Below are positions 28,737 to 41,693 of a stretch of DNA of 64,000 nucleotides, in pieces (position 1 is the stretch's first letter; the number at the start of each line of letters is the position of its first letter). The stretch spans positions 87,870 through 151,869 of the forward strand of contig NZ_KI629787.1 in NCBI RefSeq assembly GCF_000503775.1, in the 5' to 3' direction. Under the pieces are notes generated by a model. The model made no database searches. It worked only from the letters and a program-made list of their open reading frames with translations, and was not told where the DNA came from. This DNA is from Brevibacillus panacihumi W25. Its GTDB lineage: Bacteria > Bacillota > Bacilli > Brevibacillales > Brevibacillaceae. A program made the translations under genes and the position numbers.

Positions 28737-28964
28737 CTTCTTTCACCTCTAGAAAAGGATAGCATGCAAAAACAAAGTTCGCGATTCCTGAAATGTTTTT
28801 GACACAAAATCGTATTAGTATTACGAAGAGGAGTATGCGAAAATGAAAGAAAAAGGACCCATGTGCAAATAGTGGCAATGGATTCATTTTTCGTGTACGA
28901 AACATTCTCTTGTGTTATATTGTTTGTGGGACAAACTGTAATATTTTGATCAGAAGGAGTGTAC

Positions 28965-30254
28965 ATGATGAACTTTCCATACTCGTCGAAAAAATGGCAA
29001 AAGATCAGTATGGCAGCAGTCTTGACTACTGTACTCGGCGTCGGTTCCTTGACCGCCTACGCGAATACGGGCACAGACGAAGCCAAAGCGACTGAGACAT
29101 CGACACAAGCTGAGCAATCAGCCGATACGGCTAAACCTGCCAATGCAGAAGAGCCAAAAGCTGCAGCGAAGGAAGCTACAGCCGAGAGCAAGGCAACAAC
29201 TACTGCAGAACAAACCAACACGACAACCAAACCAGCAGCGACTGTTGGATTGGAGAATCTGACGCTGGAAAAAGCGATTGAACAGGCGCTTGAAAGCAAC
29301 GCTCAACTGGAGACTGCTCGCTTGAACGTAAAAAATGCAGATCTCAACTCCATGCTGGCATACAAAACACCAGCCCAAATGCCGGATGATATGATCGGTA
29401 CTCTGGATGCGGCCAAAGCGAAATACGTAAACAACGCAACTATTGAGATGAACCGCAAGCTCAATGCATTGAACTTGAAGGCCACAGAGAGCAAGATCAA
29501 ACTGGGCGCACAACAAGCCTACTATGATTTGCTCTATGCTCAAGATGACTACAATCTGAAAAAACAAAGCTTGGCTCGTGCCGAGGCCCAACTGAAGGTA
29601 GCGAAAGCAGCCTTTGAAGTTGGAACCAAGGCGAAAACAGATGTACTCCAGGCAGAGATGGGCTTGGCCGGTGCACAGGCTGCCTTGACGACAGCGCAAA
29701 ACAATCTTGAGATCGAACGCATGGATTTGAATGATTTCCTTGGCGTGGATCTGGACAAAAAGTGGAACATTATCGTCTCCCACAAACAAACTTCTCCGGT
29801 TACGCAAACACTGCAACAGGCAGAAGCCGAGGCATTGCAAAAACGCGTGGAGATGACACAGGTAAAAGAAGAGCTGAAGCTGGCAGAGCTAAACGTGGAG
29901 CTTGTGGAGAAATACTCCGTCATGGCTACTTATCAAGGCCGTATCGCACGAAATAATGTAGAAACGGCAAAGCTGGCGATCGAACAGAAGGAGCGCGAGA
30001 TCTCCAAGGAAGTGGCTCAGGCCTACTACAACCTGAAAGCTGCGTACCAGGCGATCGAGTTCCAGAAGAAGGCCCAGGAAGCAGCTGCGGAGAGCTATCG
30101 CTTGACCAATCTGCGCTTTGAAAATGGGCTTGCGACAACCCTGGAAGTGATTCAGGCAGAAGAAGAGCTGTCCGATCGCGAGAACCAGTACCAACGTGCA
30201 ATCCGTACTTACAATCTGGCGGTAGTCAACTTCCAGACAGCTTTGGGCAACTAA
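28965..30254 (+). CDS. TolC-family (outer membrane efflux-like) exported protein
   Basis: About 430 residues. Signal peptide ends near SLTAYA, followed by an Ala/Thr/Lys/Glu-rich linker (about residues 35-85), then two long helical OEP-type repeats: LTLEKAIEQALESNAQLETARLNV ... and the second half with AYYNLKAAYQAIEFQKKA, RFENGLATTLEVIQAEEELS. TolC relatives are outer-membrane channels in diderms, but similar secreted proteins are common in Brevibacillus and Paenibacillus, where the role is unclear. ATG 28965 or 28968, both after AGAAGGAG. It is immediately upstream of the S-layer promoter region. Confidence 0.85.
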   Translation: MMNFPYSSKKWQKISMAAVLTTVLGVGSLTAYANTGTDEAKATETSTQAEQSADTAKPANAEEPKAAAKEATAESKATTTAEQTNTTTKPAATVGLENLTLEKAIEQALESNAQLETARLNVKNADLNSMLAYKTPAQMPDDMIGTLDAAKAKYVNNATIEMNRKLNALNLKATESKIKLGAQQAYYDLLYAQDDYNLKKQSLARAEAQLKVAKAAFEVGTKAKTDVLQAEMGLAGAQAALTTAQNNLEIERMDLNDFLGVDLDKKWNIIVSHKQTSPVTQTLQQAEAEALQKRVEMTQVKEELKLAELNVELVEKYSVMATYQGRIARNNVETAKLAIEQKEREISKEVAQAYYNLKAAYQAIEFQKKAQEAAAESYRLTNLRFENGLATTLEVIQAEEELSDRENQYQRAIRTYNLAVVNFQTALGN

Positions 30255-30300
30255 GGGAATCCCTACAAAAATTTGATCACAATTGGAAAAAGGTTGAGGA

Positions 30301-30329
30301 GTGACAGACTGCCGCACGTACCCTATAAT
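30301..30329 (+). promoter_or_regulatory. Candidate promoter 1 of the cell-wall-protein operon
   Basis: GTGACA, 17 bases, TATAAT. Confidence 0.6.
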
Positions 30330-30480
30330 ACGATTTGTGGCGGATGTCACTCGTACATAATCCAAGTGAATACGACCACCAAAAAAGTTTTAAACTTTTT
30401 TTCAAAGGCTGCGCAACTTTTGCTGAGCTGAGGCGTTTAATAGGATGTCACACGAAACACGGGGAATTGTGTAAAAAAGA

Positions 30481-30509
30481 TTCACGAATTCTAGCTACTG
30501 TGTTACACT
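30481..30509 (+). promoter_or_regulatory. Candidate promoter 2 of the cell-wall-protein operon
   Basis: TTCACG, 17 bases, TACACT. Confidence 0.45.
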
Positions 30510-30517
30510 AGTGATTG

Positions 30518-30545
30518 TTGCATTTTACACAATACTGTATATACT
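30518..30545 (+). promoter_or_regulatory. Candidate promoter 3 of the cell-wall-protein operon
   Basis: TTGCAT, 16 bases, TATACT. The 340-bp region from 30255 to here also holds a perfect AAAAGTTTTAAACTTTT palindrome (near 30386-30402). Tandem promoters are described for the B. brevis 47 cell-wall-protein operon. Confidence 0.55.
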
Positions 30546-30584
30546 AGAGAATTTTAACACGGAAAAAGCGATGCTGTCCTGCGG

Positions 30585-30604
30585 AAGGAGGTGACACGCG
30601 CTTG
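30585..30604 (+). promoter_or_regulatory. Upstream translation start of mwp (strong ribosome-binding site plus TTG)
   Basis: AAGGAGGTGA, a full match to the 16S anti-SD, is followed after seven bases by TTG 30602. This frame is continuous for 31 codons into the ATG at 30695, which has its own AGAGGAGGAG. The spacing of two starts 31 codons apart is as I recall for the B. brevis 47 gene. Confidence 0.75.
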
Positions 30605-30694
30605 CAGGATTCGGGCTTTAAAAAGAAAGATAGATTAACAACGAATATTCCCCAAGAACAATTTGTTTATACTAGAGGAGGAGAACACAAGGTT

Positions 30695-33600
30695 ATGAAA
30701 AAGGTTGTTAACAGTGTACTGGCTAGTGCTCTAGCACTTACAGTTGCTCCTATGGCTTTCGCTGAAGAAGCAACTCAAGCTCCAGCAATGGATGCTAACA
30801 TGGAAAAAACGGTAAAACGTTTGGAAGCACTTGGACTGGTTGCTGGTTATGGAAACGGCGATTACGGCGTAGACAAAACCATCACTCGTGCTGAGTTCGC
30901 TACTCTGATCGTTCGTGCTCGCGGACTGGAGCAAGGTGCGAAACTGGCTCAATTCCAATCCACTTTCACTGACGTACGCACTACTGACTGGTTCTCCGGT
31001 TTCGTAAACGTAGCGTCTGGTCAAGACATCGTTAAAGGTTTCCCAGACAAATCCTTCAAACCGCAAAACCAAGTTACTTATGCAGAAGCAGTTACTATGA
31101 TCGTTCGCGCTCTGGGTTATGAGCCAGCGGTTAGAGGCGACTTCTGGCCAAACAACTTCATCGCAAAAGCTTCCGAGCTGAACATTGCGAAAAACATCGC
31201 AGCTCCAAACAATGCCGCAACTCGTGGCGAAGTTTTCAAAATGCTGGACAACGCACTTCGCGTAAAACTGTTGGATCAAATCGAATTCGGTACTGACATC
31301 CGTTTCGAATACTCCAAAGAAACTCTTCTGACTAAATACCTGAAAGTAACCGTTCGCGATATGGACTGGGTGAACGACGAGAAACTGGATGGCGAAGATC
31401 TGCCATTCGTAACTAACGTACCAGTTATCGGTCTGGGTACTCTGAAAGCTAACGAAATCACTCTTTCCGGTAAAGCAGCTGGTCTGGGCAGCAGCATGAC
31501 TTACAAAGTTGCTGACGGCATCAACCCTAACGAGTTCGCTGGCCAACACGTACAAGTTTGGATCAAAGATGATGCTCCAAGCACAATCGTATGGATGGAA
31601 GGTTCCGCAGATGAAGATGTAATCATGGACCGCCTTGGCGACTTCTATTTGGACGGCACCAACATCAAAAACGACGGAAGCAAACTGTCCAAAGACAGCG
31701 ACATCAAGAAGCTGAAATTGGAACTGGATGGCTCCGGCAAAACATACAAATTCAGTGAAGATGTAAAAGTTACTTACAACTTCCACACTTACGATTCGCT
31801 TGAGGCTTTGCAAGACATCATCACTGATACCGATGGCTTCGCTTTCTCTGCGAAACTTGTTCTGAACAACGACAACGAAATCAGTTACATTCACGTAATT
31901 GATGACCAAACCATGAACAAATCCGTAAAAGAAGTAAAATACGGATCCAAAATGATCGAGAAAATCGATGCAGACAAGAAAAAAATCTACAACCTGGATG
32001 ACAAATCTTTCGGTGAGCTGGAAGATCTGGAAGAAGGTGAAGATTTCCTCGTATTCCTGGACAACAAACCTTCCAAACTGTCTGAACTGCAACCAATGGA
32101 CGTATACAACGTCTACTATGCTGGTGGCGACGATGACAAATTGCTCGTGTTCGCTACTCGTAACGTTGTAGAAGGTAAAGTAGAGAAAATCACCATGAAG
32201 AGCGCTACTGACAACCGTCTGGTAATCGACGGCAAAACGTACCGCTTCCGTCTGGACCACTCCACTTACTCTGACAACGGCAACAAAGATATCGAGGATA
32301 TCACTAAGAATAACCAAGACACCATCAAAGACCTGGATGGCGAAGAAGTAAAACTGTACCTGGATGCATCCGGCCGTATTCGTCACATTGAAACTGCTGA
32401 TGCCATCACAGATCGTCGCTTTAAAGCAACTGTTAGCAAACAAGCTCTGTACAGCGGTGGAGACTTCAACTTCCAAGTAGTTTCCGAAAGTGGTAAAAAA
32501 GTTGACATCACTATCGATCCAAAAGACATCAAAGGTACTGATGGTAAACAATACCCTGAGGATAACGTAGAGGAAGACTTCGCACCAGACAAAGAAAACC
32601 CACTTCTGTTGGAAGTAACTTTGGATGCGAAAGGCGAAGCTGAAAAAGTAAAAGTTCTGCCTACCAAACTGTATAAGTCCTCTGGAAACGCTTGGTTGGA
32701 TAATGCAGACGAAGACGAAGATATCCTGAAGCACAATGGTAAAGGATACGAAGTTACTAGCGATACTGCAATCTTCGACCTGACCAGCGAAATCGAAGGA
32801 AGCAAACGCAAAACCCTGAAAAAACCAGGTATTGCGAAGTTCAGCAAAATCGCTGACCAAAGAAACACTTCCGTTCTCTACACATTGAACGAAGACGATC
32901 TGGAAGTAGATGCTATCTTCGTGATTGAAGGTAAATCTGCTAGCAGCGATATGCAATATGGTCAAATCGTACAGTACGACCGCAGTGGTGGCAAACACAC
33001 CATGAAAGTGGTAACTGTTGTTGACAAAGAAGTTAAAGAAGTTGAATACACGCTCGATGACAAGTCTAGCGAATTGACTGACAGAGGCATCAAAACAGGT
33101 GACTTTATCGCATTCAGCCTGAACGGCAGCGATGAAGTAGTTGTTGACGAAGTTGTTGAAGTAGTTGACGCTGCTGACGACATCGAGTCTCTGAAATTGC
33201 TGGATGAAGATGATTACAGTGATGCTGAGATCTACGACATCAGCGCTGCTATCGCAACCAAAATCGATGGCAACAAAATCACTTATGTAGCAAAAGACGA
33301 AGATGGTAAGAAGCTCGGCGAGAGAGACTACATCGTTCGCAGCAACACTGCTTACTTCAATGCTTATGACATCGAACCAGGTGACAAAGTTGAAGAGGGC
33401 GACTACATCGTTCTGTTCAGCACAGAAGACGTTGCTAGCCGTTACGACTATGTACTCTTCATCAACAGCAAGAAAGATGTTGAGAGAGAAGATCTCGAAA
33501 CTGAAGGCTTCTTGGCTCAAGCTAAATATGATGAAGATGGTAACGGTGGCGGCGACGACGACATCACACCAGACCTGAAAGTTGACTCCTTGGCATGGTC

Positions 33601-33838
33601 CGGAGTTGACAAACTGGGCGGTCTGATGAAAGAGTTCTCCGTAACAGGTACTGCTGTTAAAGGTGCAGAAGTAGAAGTTACAATTGGTAAACAATCCAAA
33701 ACTGTTACTGCAGATGACAAAGGTAAATTCACTGTAGAAGGCATCTTGGGTAAAGCTGATGTAACTGACGCTGTTATCACAGTAACTGTTGGTAAAGAGT
33801 CTAAAGAGTACGAAGTAACGATTGAACTCGAAGACTAA
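30695..33838 (+). CDS. mwp: Middle wall protein (S-layer protein, SLH type)
   Basis: Very abundant secreted surface-layer protein. 1047 residues from ATG 30695; a second, in-frame TTG start at 30602 would add 31 residues. Signal peptide MKKVVNSVLASALALTVAPM with cleavage after AFA. Three SLH domains fill about residues 33-200 (TITRAEFATLIVRARGL, FTDVRTTDWFSGFVNVASG, QVTYAEAVTMIVRALGY) and bind the wall polymer. The rest is acidic beta-rich S-layer sequence ending in an Ig-like unit. Codon choice is strongly biased, as in highly expressed genes, unlike the neighbouring genes. Followed by a stem-loop and owp. Confidence 0.95.
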   Translation: MKKVVNSVLASALALTVAPMAFAEEATQAPAMDANMEKTVKRLEALGLVAGYGNGDYGVDKTITRAEFATLIVRARGLEQGAKLAQFQSTFTDVRTTDWFSGFVNVASGQDIVKGFPDKSFKPQNQVTYAEAVTMIVRALGYEPAVRGDFWPNNFIAKASELNIAKNIAAPNNAATRGEVFKMLDNALRVKLLDQIEFGTDIRFEYSKETLLTKYLKVTVRDMDWVNDEKLDGEDLPFVTNVPVIGLGTLKANEITLSGKAAGLGSSMTYKVADGINPNEFAGQHVQVWIKDDAPSTIVWMEGSADEDVIMDRLGDFYLDGTNIKNDGSKLSKDSDIKKLKLELDGSGKTYKFSEDVKVTYNFHTYDSLEALQDIITDTDGFAFSAKLVLNNDNEISYIHVIDDQTMNKSVKEVKYGSKMIEKIDADKKKIYNLDDKSFGELEDLEEGEDFLVFLDNKPSKLSELQPMDVYNVYYAGGDDDKLLVFATRNVVEGKVEKITMKSATDNRLVIDGKTYRFRLDHSTYSDNGNKDIEDITKNNQDTIKDLDGEEVKLYLDASGRIRHIETADAITDRRFKATVSKQALYSGGDFNFQVVSESGKKVDITIDPKDIKGTDGKQYPEDNVEEDFAPDKENPLLLEVTLDAKGEAEKVKVLPTKLYKSSGNAWLDNADEDEDILKHNGKGYEVTSDTAIFDLTSEIEGSKRKTLKKPGIAKFSKIADQRNTSVLYTLNEDDLEVDAIFVIEGKSASSDMQYGQIVQYDRSGGKHTMKVVTVVDKEVKEVEYTLDDKSSELTDRGIKTGDFIAFSLNGSDEVVVDEVVEVVDAADDIESLKLLDEDDYSDAEIYDISAAIATKIDGNKITYVAKDEDGKKLGERDYIVRSNTAYFNAYDIEPGDKVEEGDYIVLFSTEDVASRYDYVLFINSKKDVEREDLETEGFLAQAKYDEDGNGGGDDDITPDLKVDSLAWSGVDKLGGLMKEFSVTGTAVKGAEVEVTIGKQSKTVTADDKGKFTVEGILGKADVTDAVITVTVGKESKEYEVTIELED

Positions 33839-33880
33839 TCTCCAATCAACAAGATAGTAGAGACTTGATACGATTGATAA

Positions 33881-33905
33881 GGGGCAGAGGGTTTACCCCT
33901 CTGCT
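33881..33905 (+). promoter_or_regulatory. Stem-loop between mwp and owp
   Basis: GCAGAGGG / CCCTCTGC with a four- to five-base loop but no T-run after it. Probably limits read-through or stabilises the mwp mRNA 3' end, rather than being a full terminator. Confidence 0.65.
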
Positions 33906-34021
33906 CTCATTCAATCAAGAAGGTTTTAAACAGTACGGAGGAACACACTCACCTAAAGTACATACATCATGAGTGTTTCTCATAAAAAAAATTCCTATTT
34001 TTCAATCTGGAGGGGTAGTAC

Positions 34022-37000
34022 GTGAATAAAAAGCTGGTCCTTTCTGTTCTTTCGACCGCAGTAGTAGCTAGCATGGCTTCCGCTGCTATGGCAAAACCAC
34101 AACCTGGTTTCTATGTAGGTGGAGATGTTGACAAGTACTACAGCATCGATGCGTTCTTCGACAACTTTGACGACGCGTTGAACGAAATCATTGACGAAAT
34201 CGGAGATACAGTATTTGTAGACACCAATGCAAATGCAGCTCCATTCGTAGAAGCATTGAATGCAGAAACTACTGAAGATCTCAACGCTATCTTGAAGCCA
34301 GCTACTAAAGCTACTTTCGGTGACAATGTTTACGCTAACGTTGGAGATCCAACTAAGCCTTACGATCCGGCTCAAGACCCAGATCTCGTCGATGGAACTC
34401 CTGTAGGTGATTTGGTTGTTGAAAGCGTAAGTGCTAATAACCTCACAACTGTAACTGTTAACTTCAACCAAGCAGTTGATGAAGTTGCAGCAGCTAATTT
34501 CTCTATCCCAGGTCTGACAGTAACATCTGCTACCCTGTCTGATGACAAGAAGGTAGCGACTCTTTCTGTAACTGGTACTGAACTTGGCAAAAACTACACA
34601 GTGACTATCTCTGGCGTGAAAGTAAACGCAGAAGTTCAACCTAACGTCACTGCAAGCTACACTGCACCTTCTCAAGATGACCTGTATAACCCATCATTGG
34701 AAGCGAAAGCAACTGTATTGAAATCTGATGGTGCTTCTAGCACATTGGTTACATTCAAACTGCTTGACGCTGCAGGCAATCTGATGACTGATGCACAAGA
34801 TGTTGAGGTTGCTTTCTCTGCAACATTCGGTAACTTTGCTGAAAAACGTGTAACCGTACAAAATGGCGTTGCGACAGCAATGTTTACATCTGAAGCTTTG
34901 ACCTCTGACAAAGTAGCAGAAATTACTGCACAAGTGGTAGAAGCACAGGATAAGAATCTGATTGGTCTGAAAGAAACCACTAGCATTCTGTTGACTCCAA
35001 ACCCTGAGTCTGTTGATCCAACAACAGGTGCCCTGATGACAGAGGCAGAAGCATTCCAAGCTGATCGTGTGGTTGCTTACTTTAACAAAGCTGTAAAAGT
35101 AGAAGATTTCACTTATACAACTGGTATTAACAAAGGTAAAATTGACCCTAAAAAAGCAACGGTTACGGTAACTACTGCGGTGAAAAATGATTTGACAGGC
35201 GGACAACAAGTTACTGTACTTGGCTTGGCTCCGGTTGCAGGGAATGATAAAGCTCTCCAATTGATTTTGGATGAAGCTGATGGGGATTTCCCTCTGGTAG
35301 ACAATGCTAACGTGAAGGTTGAATTCACTGATCTTCGTGGTACTATCGCTGTACCAAGTACCAAAGGCTTCAAACTGACTGATGCGCGTAAACCGGCAAT
35401 GCTGAGTGTAACTCGTGAAGGTCTGAAAACAATTAAGGTTGCATTCTCTGAACCTGTAAACCTCACTTCTGAAACCGAAGCCAACTGGATCATTGACGGT
35501 AAGGTGCTGAGCGATAAGGCATATGGTGACGCTGCAGTTAATCCTCTCTATGGTGCAACAGCGACAGTTGGCGAGTTCAAACCAGAAACTGGTGAAGACA
35601 CAAGACACGTTGTAACCATCACACTTGGTAAAGACAAAGATGGTAACCAAATCTACTTCCAATCTGGTACGCATTCTATCCAAGGTGCAAACATTGGTGA
35701 CTGGGCTCAGAATACCGATCAACAAGCTAACCTCATGAACACACAAACATTGGACTTTGTAGTACCAGTTGATAATGGTGCACCTGGTGCTACGGTTGAA
35801 GTTCAGTCTCCTGAGCAGTACGTTGTTACCTTCGATAAGGATATCAATCAAGCTGCTGCTTTCCTCGAGACTAATTTGAAACTTCAAAAGTACAATACAG
35901 AAACATCTGCTTGGGAAGATGTTACAAACCCAGTAATTGATGTGACTGATATCAGTGAAGATGGTCAGTACAAATTCTTGGTTGAAGTACAAACAGACTG
36001 GACTCAAGTTTACGATACCGAAAATACCAAGAAAAACTACTATAACGACAGCTACCGTCTCCACCTGGATAAAGACAAGGTAACTGCAGCTTCTAATGGT
36101 ACGAAGAATGCTGAAATTAACTTGGCACTTGGTGGAGCAATGACATCACCTGACGTGACAAGCCCAACGATTAGCGCAATTGTTAAAACCCCTGATACAG
36201 AAGAAGGTACATCCTACGATGTAACAATGTCTGAACCAGTGAAAATTAACGCTGGCGCTAACACTGAGGGGTTGACTCCTTCCGAAGCTCAAGGAAATGA
36301 TGCGGGCGTTCCGGTTCCTACAGCGGAATTTATTAAAAAGGACAAGAGCCAAACCGTTCCAGGTGTTGTTGCAACATCGTTTGTGGATGATGAGGAAAAA
36401 GTCATTCGCGTAACTCCTCAAGAGGAATTGGAAGCTGGTGAATGGACGCTGGTTGTACGTTCCATCTCCGATGATGTAGGTAACACTGCTGCTTCTGCTA
36501 CCAAAGACTTTACCGTTGTAAAAGAAGTAGCTGATACTGACTTCCGTGTAACATGGGCAGTTGCTGACTTCGATGGTATCATTGACAATGTAGCTACTGT
36601 GGATGATGCAAATAATGATTATGTTTTCGTTAAGTTCAGCAAAGCAGCTGCAATCACTGGTGACTTCAAAAACGTGTTGAAGACATCCAACTACACCTTG
36701 AATGGTGCTGCATTGCCACAAGGTACACAAATCTTTGGTGATATTGCTGGATACGATGACATGGATAAATATGTTGATTCCATCACTATTAAGTTGCCAG
36801 AGGGCTCTGTAACAGATCCTGCAACTACTGTTATTAACATCTCTAGCTATCTGGAAAGTGCAGATGGTGAAACACTTGGTAACCCAGGTGAGAAAAAACT
36901 GCCGTATAACTTTGGTGAAGCAGCTACTGTAGTAGATACCCTTGATGAACTGAAAGACGCTTTGGCTGATGATTCTATCCGCGACATTAGATTGGGTGCT

Positions 37001-37960
37001 AGCCTTACAACTGCCACTACACTGAATGTTAATCGCCTGGTTGATATCGACCTGAATGGAAATACCATCGATGGTAATGTTTCTGTCAGCTCGACTGAGG
37101 GTGGTAAAATGGAAGTTCTCGGTGGTACAATCGACGGAAACTTGACAGTTAATACACCTAACGCTGACTTCACAGTTGGTGCAGGAACAACTGTAACTGG
37201 TACCACAACTATTAAAGACGTTGCAAGCAGCACATTTGTTAACAATGGTGAACTTGGTGCTGTATCCATCGAAGATGCAAACGGTACTCAGTTTGTTAAC
37301 AATGAAACTGTCGGTACTGTAACTGTTGCTACATCTGGCAATGTAACATTGGATGGAGCAATTGGTAATGTTGTGGTGACTAAAGCTGCAAAACTCACAA
37401 TCGAAGGAGATGTTACTAACCTGACTGCAAAGGCTACTGGAGTAGTTCTTGTTGAAGGTACTGCGTCTAATCTGATCGTTGAGGGTGGTTCCTTCAAAGA
37501 TAAAGATGGTAAAGACATTACTGAAAATGTTCAAAATCCAACCGGTGACGCAGCAGCAGCAAAAGCAGTTGATGACAAAATTGCTGCGCTTCCAGCAGTA
37601 GCTGAATTGACTCTTGAAGATGAAGCAAAAGTAAAAGCTGCACGTGATGCTTATACAGCACTGACCGCTGGTCAAAAAGCTCTAGTTAAAAACCTGGATA
37701 CTTTGACTGCTGCTGAAGCTAAAATTGCTGAGTTGACTGAGCCAAGCACTGAGCCAAGCACAGAGCCAAGCACTGAGCCAAGCACTGAGCCAAGCACTGA
37801 GCCAAGCACTGAGCCAAGCACTGAGCCAAGCACTGAGCCAAGCACTGAGCCAAGCACTGAGCCAAGCACTGAGCCAAGCACTGAGCCAAGCACTGAGCCA
37901 AGCACTGAGCCAAGCACTGAGCCAAGCACTGAGCCAAGCACTGAGCCAACAAATCCTTAA
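34022..37960 (+). CDS. owp: Outer-wall-type S-layer protein with beta-helix-like region and TEPS repeat tail
   Basis: Secreted 1312-residue protein starting at GTG 34022 (GGAGGGG site). Signal peptide [20 protein letters not shown] cleaves after AAMA. The N-terminus ([14 protein letters not shown]...) matches my memory of the B. brevis outer wall protein. No SLH domain. Several Ig-like units with the word [17 protein letters not shown] and [11 protein letters not shown]; residues about 965-1160 are a repeated V/T/G pattern ([25 protein letters not shown]) typical of a right-handed beta helix; a short three-helix module ([20 protein letters not shown]) precedes a tail of 18 TEP(S) units. Without SLH domains it probably assembles on the MWP layer. 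The helix region and tail may be later acquisitions. Confidence 0.85.
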   Translation: MNKKLVLSVLSTAVVASMASAAMAKPQPGFYVGGDVDKYYSIDAFFDNFDDALNEIIDEIGDTVFVDTNANAAPFVEALNAETTEDLNAILKPATKATFGDNVYANVGDPTKPYDPAQDPDLVDGTPVGDLVVESVSANNLTTVTVNFNQAVDEVAAANFSIPGLTVTSATLSDDKKVATLSVTGTELGKNYTVTISGVKVNAEVQPNVTASYTAPSQDDLYNPSLEAKATVLKSDGASSTLVTFKLLDAAGNLMTDAQDVEVAFSATFGNFAEKRVTVQNGVATAMFTSEALTSDKVAEITAQVVEAQDKNLIGLKETTSILLTPNPESVDPTTGALMTEAEAFQADRVVAYFNKAVKVEDFTYTTGINKGKIDPKKATVTVTTAVKNDLTGGQQVTVLGLAPVAGNDKALQLILDEADGDFPLVDNANVKVEFTDLRGTIAVPSTKGFKLTDARKPAMLSVTREGLKTIKVAFSEPVNLTSETEANWIIDGKVLSDKAYGDAAVNPLYGATATVGEFKPETGEDTRHVVTITLGKDKDGNQIYFQSGTHSIQGANIGDWAQNTDQQANLMNTQTLDFVVPVDNGAPGATVEVQSPEQYVVTFDKDINQAAAFLETNLKLQKYNTETSAWEDVTNPVIDVTDISEDGQYKFLVEVQTDWTQVYDTENTKKNYYNDSYRLHLDKDKVTAASNGTKNAEINLALGGAMTSPDVTSPTISAIVKTPDTEEGTSYDVTMSEPVKINAGANTEGLTPSEAQGNDAGVPVPTAEFIKKDKSQTVPGVVATSFVDDEEKVIRVTPQEELEAGEWTLVVRSISDDVGNTAASATKDFTVVKEVADTDFRVTWAVADFDGIIDNVATVDDANNDYVFVKFSKAAAITGDFKNVLKTSNYTLNGAALPQGTQIFGDIAGYDDMDKYVDSITIKLPEGSVTDPATTVINISSYLESADGETLGNPGEKKLPYNFGEAATVVDTLDELKDALADDSIRDIRLGASLTTATTLNVNRLVDIDLNGNTIDGNVSVSSTEGGKMEVLGGTIDGNLTVNTPNADFTVGAGTTVTGTTTIKDVASSTFVNNGELGAVSIEDANGTQFVNNETVGTVTVATSGNVTLDGAIGNVVVTKAAKLTIEGDVTNLTAKATGVVLVEGTASNLIVEGGSFKDKDGKDITENVQNPTGDAAAAKAVDDKIAALPAVAELTLEDEAKVKAARDAYTALTAGQKALVKNLDTLTAAEAKIAELTEPSTEPSTEPSTEPSTEPSTEPSTEPSTEPSTEPSTEPSTEPSTEPSTEPSTEPSTEPSTEPSTEPSTEPTNP
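37736..37948 (+). repeat. 12-bp tandem repeat coding (TEPS)17-TEP at the end of owp
   Basis: 213 bp of the unit ACTGAGCCAAGC, with one silent variant in the third copy. In-frame, so copy number can slip without breaking the gene. Confidence 0.97.
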
Positions 37961-38010
37961 TAAGTGCTAGGATATGTTAAGTTCTAACCGAATGATATGA
38001 GAAATGAAAT

Positions 38011-38054
38011 AACCCCTCTGATAAAGCATTTTGCTTTATCGAGGGGTTGTTTTC
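38011..38054 (+). terminator. Strong terminator after owp
   Basis: AACCCCTC-TGATAAAGCA / TGCTTTATC-GAGGGGTT, near-perfect long stem, then TGTTTT. Ends the mwp-owp operon. Confidence 0.9.
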
Positions 38055-38193
38055 TGACTAACTATCGGGGAGTTGTGAGGAAATTATTACGTGGAGAGTC
38101 TGAGTATTTTTCTAGTTATACAATGAGGATATGATCAAAAAGTAATCATCAGTCATGTGAAATCCTACTTGTAAAATCTTTAGGGAGGTAAAG

Positions 38194-38806
38194 ATGAGTG
38201 ATCTAATGGTATCAATTATTTTTCCTGTTAAGAATGAAGGAGAGAATGTAAAAAATACTCTAGATTCTTTAACGAATGTAAAAAATGAAGCTCATTATGA
38301 GGTTATAATTGTGGATGACGCTTCCGAGGATGGTTGTTGTGACTTTTTGAAACAAATTGACTATCCATTTCCTGTTAAACTAGTGAGGACTCAAGGACTT
38401 GGATCCGCAAATGCAAGAAACTATGCTGTGAATTTTGCAAGTGGTAATTATTTTGTTTTTTGCGATGCACATCTCTTCTTCGAAGATAATTGGCTAGATA
38501 ATTTAATACAGCCCTTAGTAAATGGTATTGCGGATGGAGTTGTTCCTGGAATCGCACCACATGATAAACCTAATGTTGTGGGGTATGGTTATACTATTAA
38601 CTTGAATAAATTTAAAGCAGATTTTAATGGTAGAAGCATATTGAAAGATGATATGGAACCAACTGAAACTCCGTGTTTACCAGGGGGATGTCTTGCAATT
38701 TCCAAAGAAGTATTTGAGGATATTGGAGGTTTTGATAGAGGATTTATTGTTTGGGGGCACGAGGATATAGAAATTTCGATAAAGCTGTGGCTTTTTGGTT
38801 ACAGAT
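38194..38806 (+). pseudogene. Family-2 glycosyltransferase, 5' part, interrupted by an IS21 element
   Basis: First 204 codons of a GT-A fold, GT2-type glycosyltransferase: VSIIFPVKNEGENVKNTLDSL, VIIVDDASEDGCCDFL (first DxD-like region), FVFCDAHLFFEDNWLDN and LPGGCLAISKEVFEDIGGFD followed by WGHEDIEISIKLWLFGYR, the C-terminal catalytic WGxEDIE motif. ATG 38194 follows AGGGAGG. Reading continues into the IS for some codons and stops. The remaining 3' part is at 41267; removing the element and one copy of the 6-bp duplication joins GYR to CVVQPKVKVLH in frame (299 codons in total). The position next to the S-layer operon suggests glycosylation of surface protein (inference). Confidence 0.9.
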
Positions 38807-38882
38807 TGTATTTTGCAACTCAAAAATGCAGAGTTTGGCGGCCAATTTATGCAGAACACTGCCAACATCAATACAAAAGAAT

Positions 38883-41113
<2,231 letters not shown>

Positions 41114-41266
41114 TCCTCTCACTCCCTCAGATTCTAGCCAAATCCAAGGGTAGATTTTGTAGGGGGATGTTGGCAAGTGCCTTTTTCATGGCCTCAGAAT
41201 TGCGGTGGAACTCTGCAGTTTTCCGCCGCAATTCTCTGCACTTTTATCCTGCCATAAACAACAGAT

Positions 41267-41550
41267 GCGTTGTTCAGCCAAAAGTGAAGGTTTTACACAT
41301 TTTCAGGAAGGCTTTCCCCTATAAGGTTACAGCTTCCAATGAAGACTTCAATTTAATAAGAATGGCATACAGCCATTTTAGCGAAGAAAGAATTGAGAAA
41401 TGCAAGAAATATATTCGTTCACCAGAAAAAACTGATGAGCTTGTAAAATCCGTACTAGAAAGTGGCGCATTAGAACAAAGAGAAAAATACCTCTCGAAAA
41501 GAAAGCGAGATGACGATTGGTTTTTTAAATATTTTAATATCAACTTTTAA
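41267..41550 (+). pseudogene. Family-2 glycosyltransferase, 3' part
   Basis: Continuation of the gene at 38194 on the far side of the IS21 copy. Encodes CVVQPKVKVLHIFRKAFPYK and MAYSHFSEERIEKCKKYI, the usual C-terminal end of such transferases, and stops at 41550. It has no start or promoter of its own. A hairpin terminator follows at 41586. Confidence 0.88.
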
Positions 41551-41585
41551 ATAGATTTGGTGCATATCACCATCCAAAAGTTGTT

Positions 41586-41625
41586 AAAAGAGTCAATCTC
41601 GTAAGAGGTGGGCTCTTTTCTTTTT
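41586..41625 (+). terminator. Terminator after the split glycosyltransferase
   Basis: AAAAGAGTC / GGGCTCTTTT followed by a T-rich run (CTTTTT). Confidence 0.65.
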
Positions 41626-41693
41626 AACTGATTTTCTCCAATTATTCTTAAGTTCTTCTCACTTGTACAGAAAAGAGAGCCCAATCTAAGCTC

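Noticed and set aside
30731..33694. 987-codon open frame antisense to mwp, and other long minus frames across owp and nuoC
   Set aside because: They are produced by the strong codon bias of the highly expressed or repeat-rich genes on the other strand; their translations are low-complexity (Phe/Val/Cys/Ser-rich or Ala/Leu/Arg-rich) with no domain, ribosome-binding site or promoter.
37736..37948. Regular direct repeats suggesting a CRISPR array
   Set aside because: The 12-bp units are contiguous without spacers and code for TEPS in frame at the end of owp.
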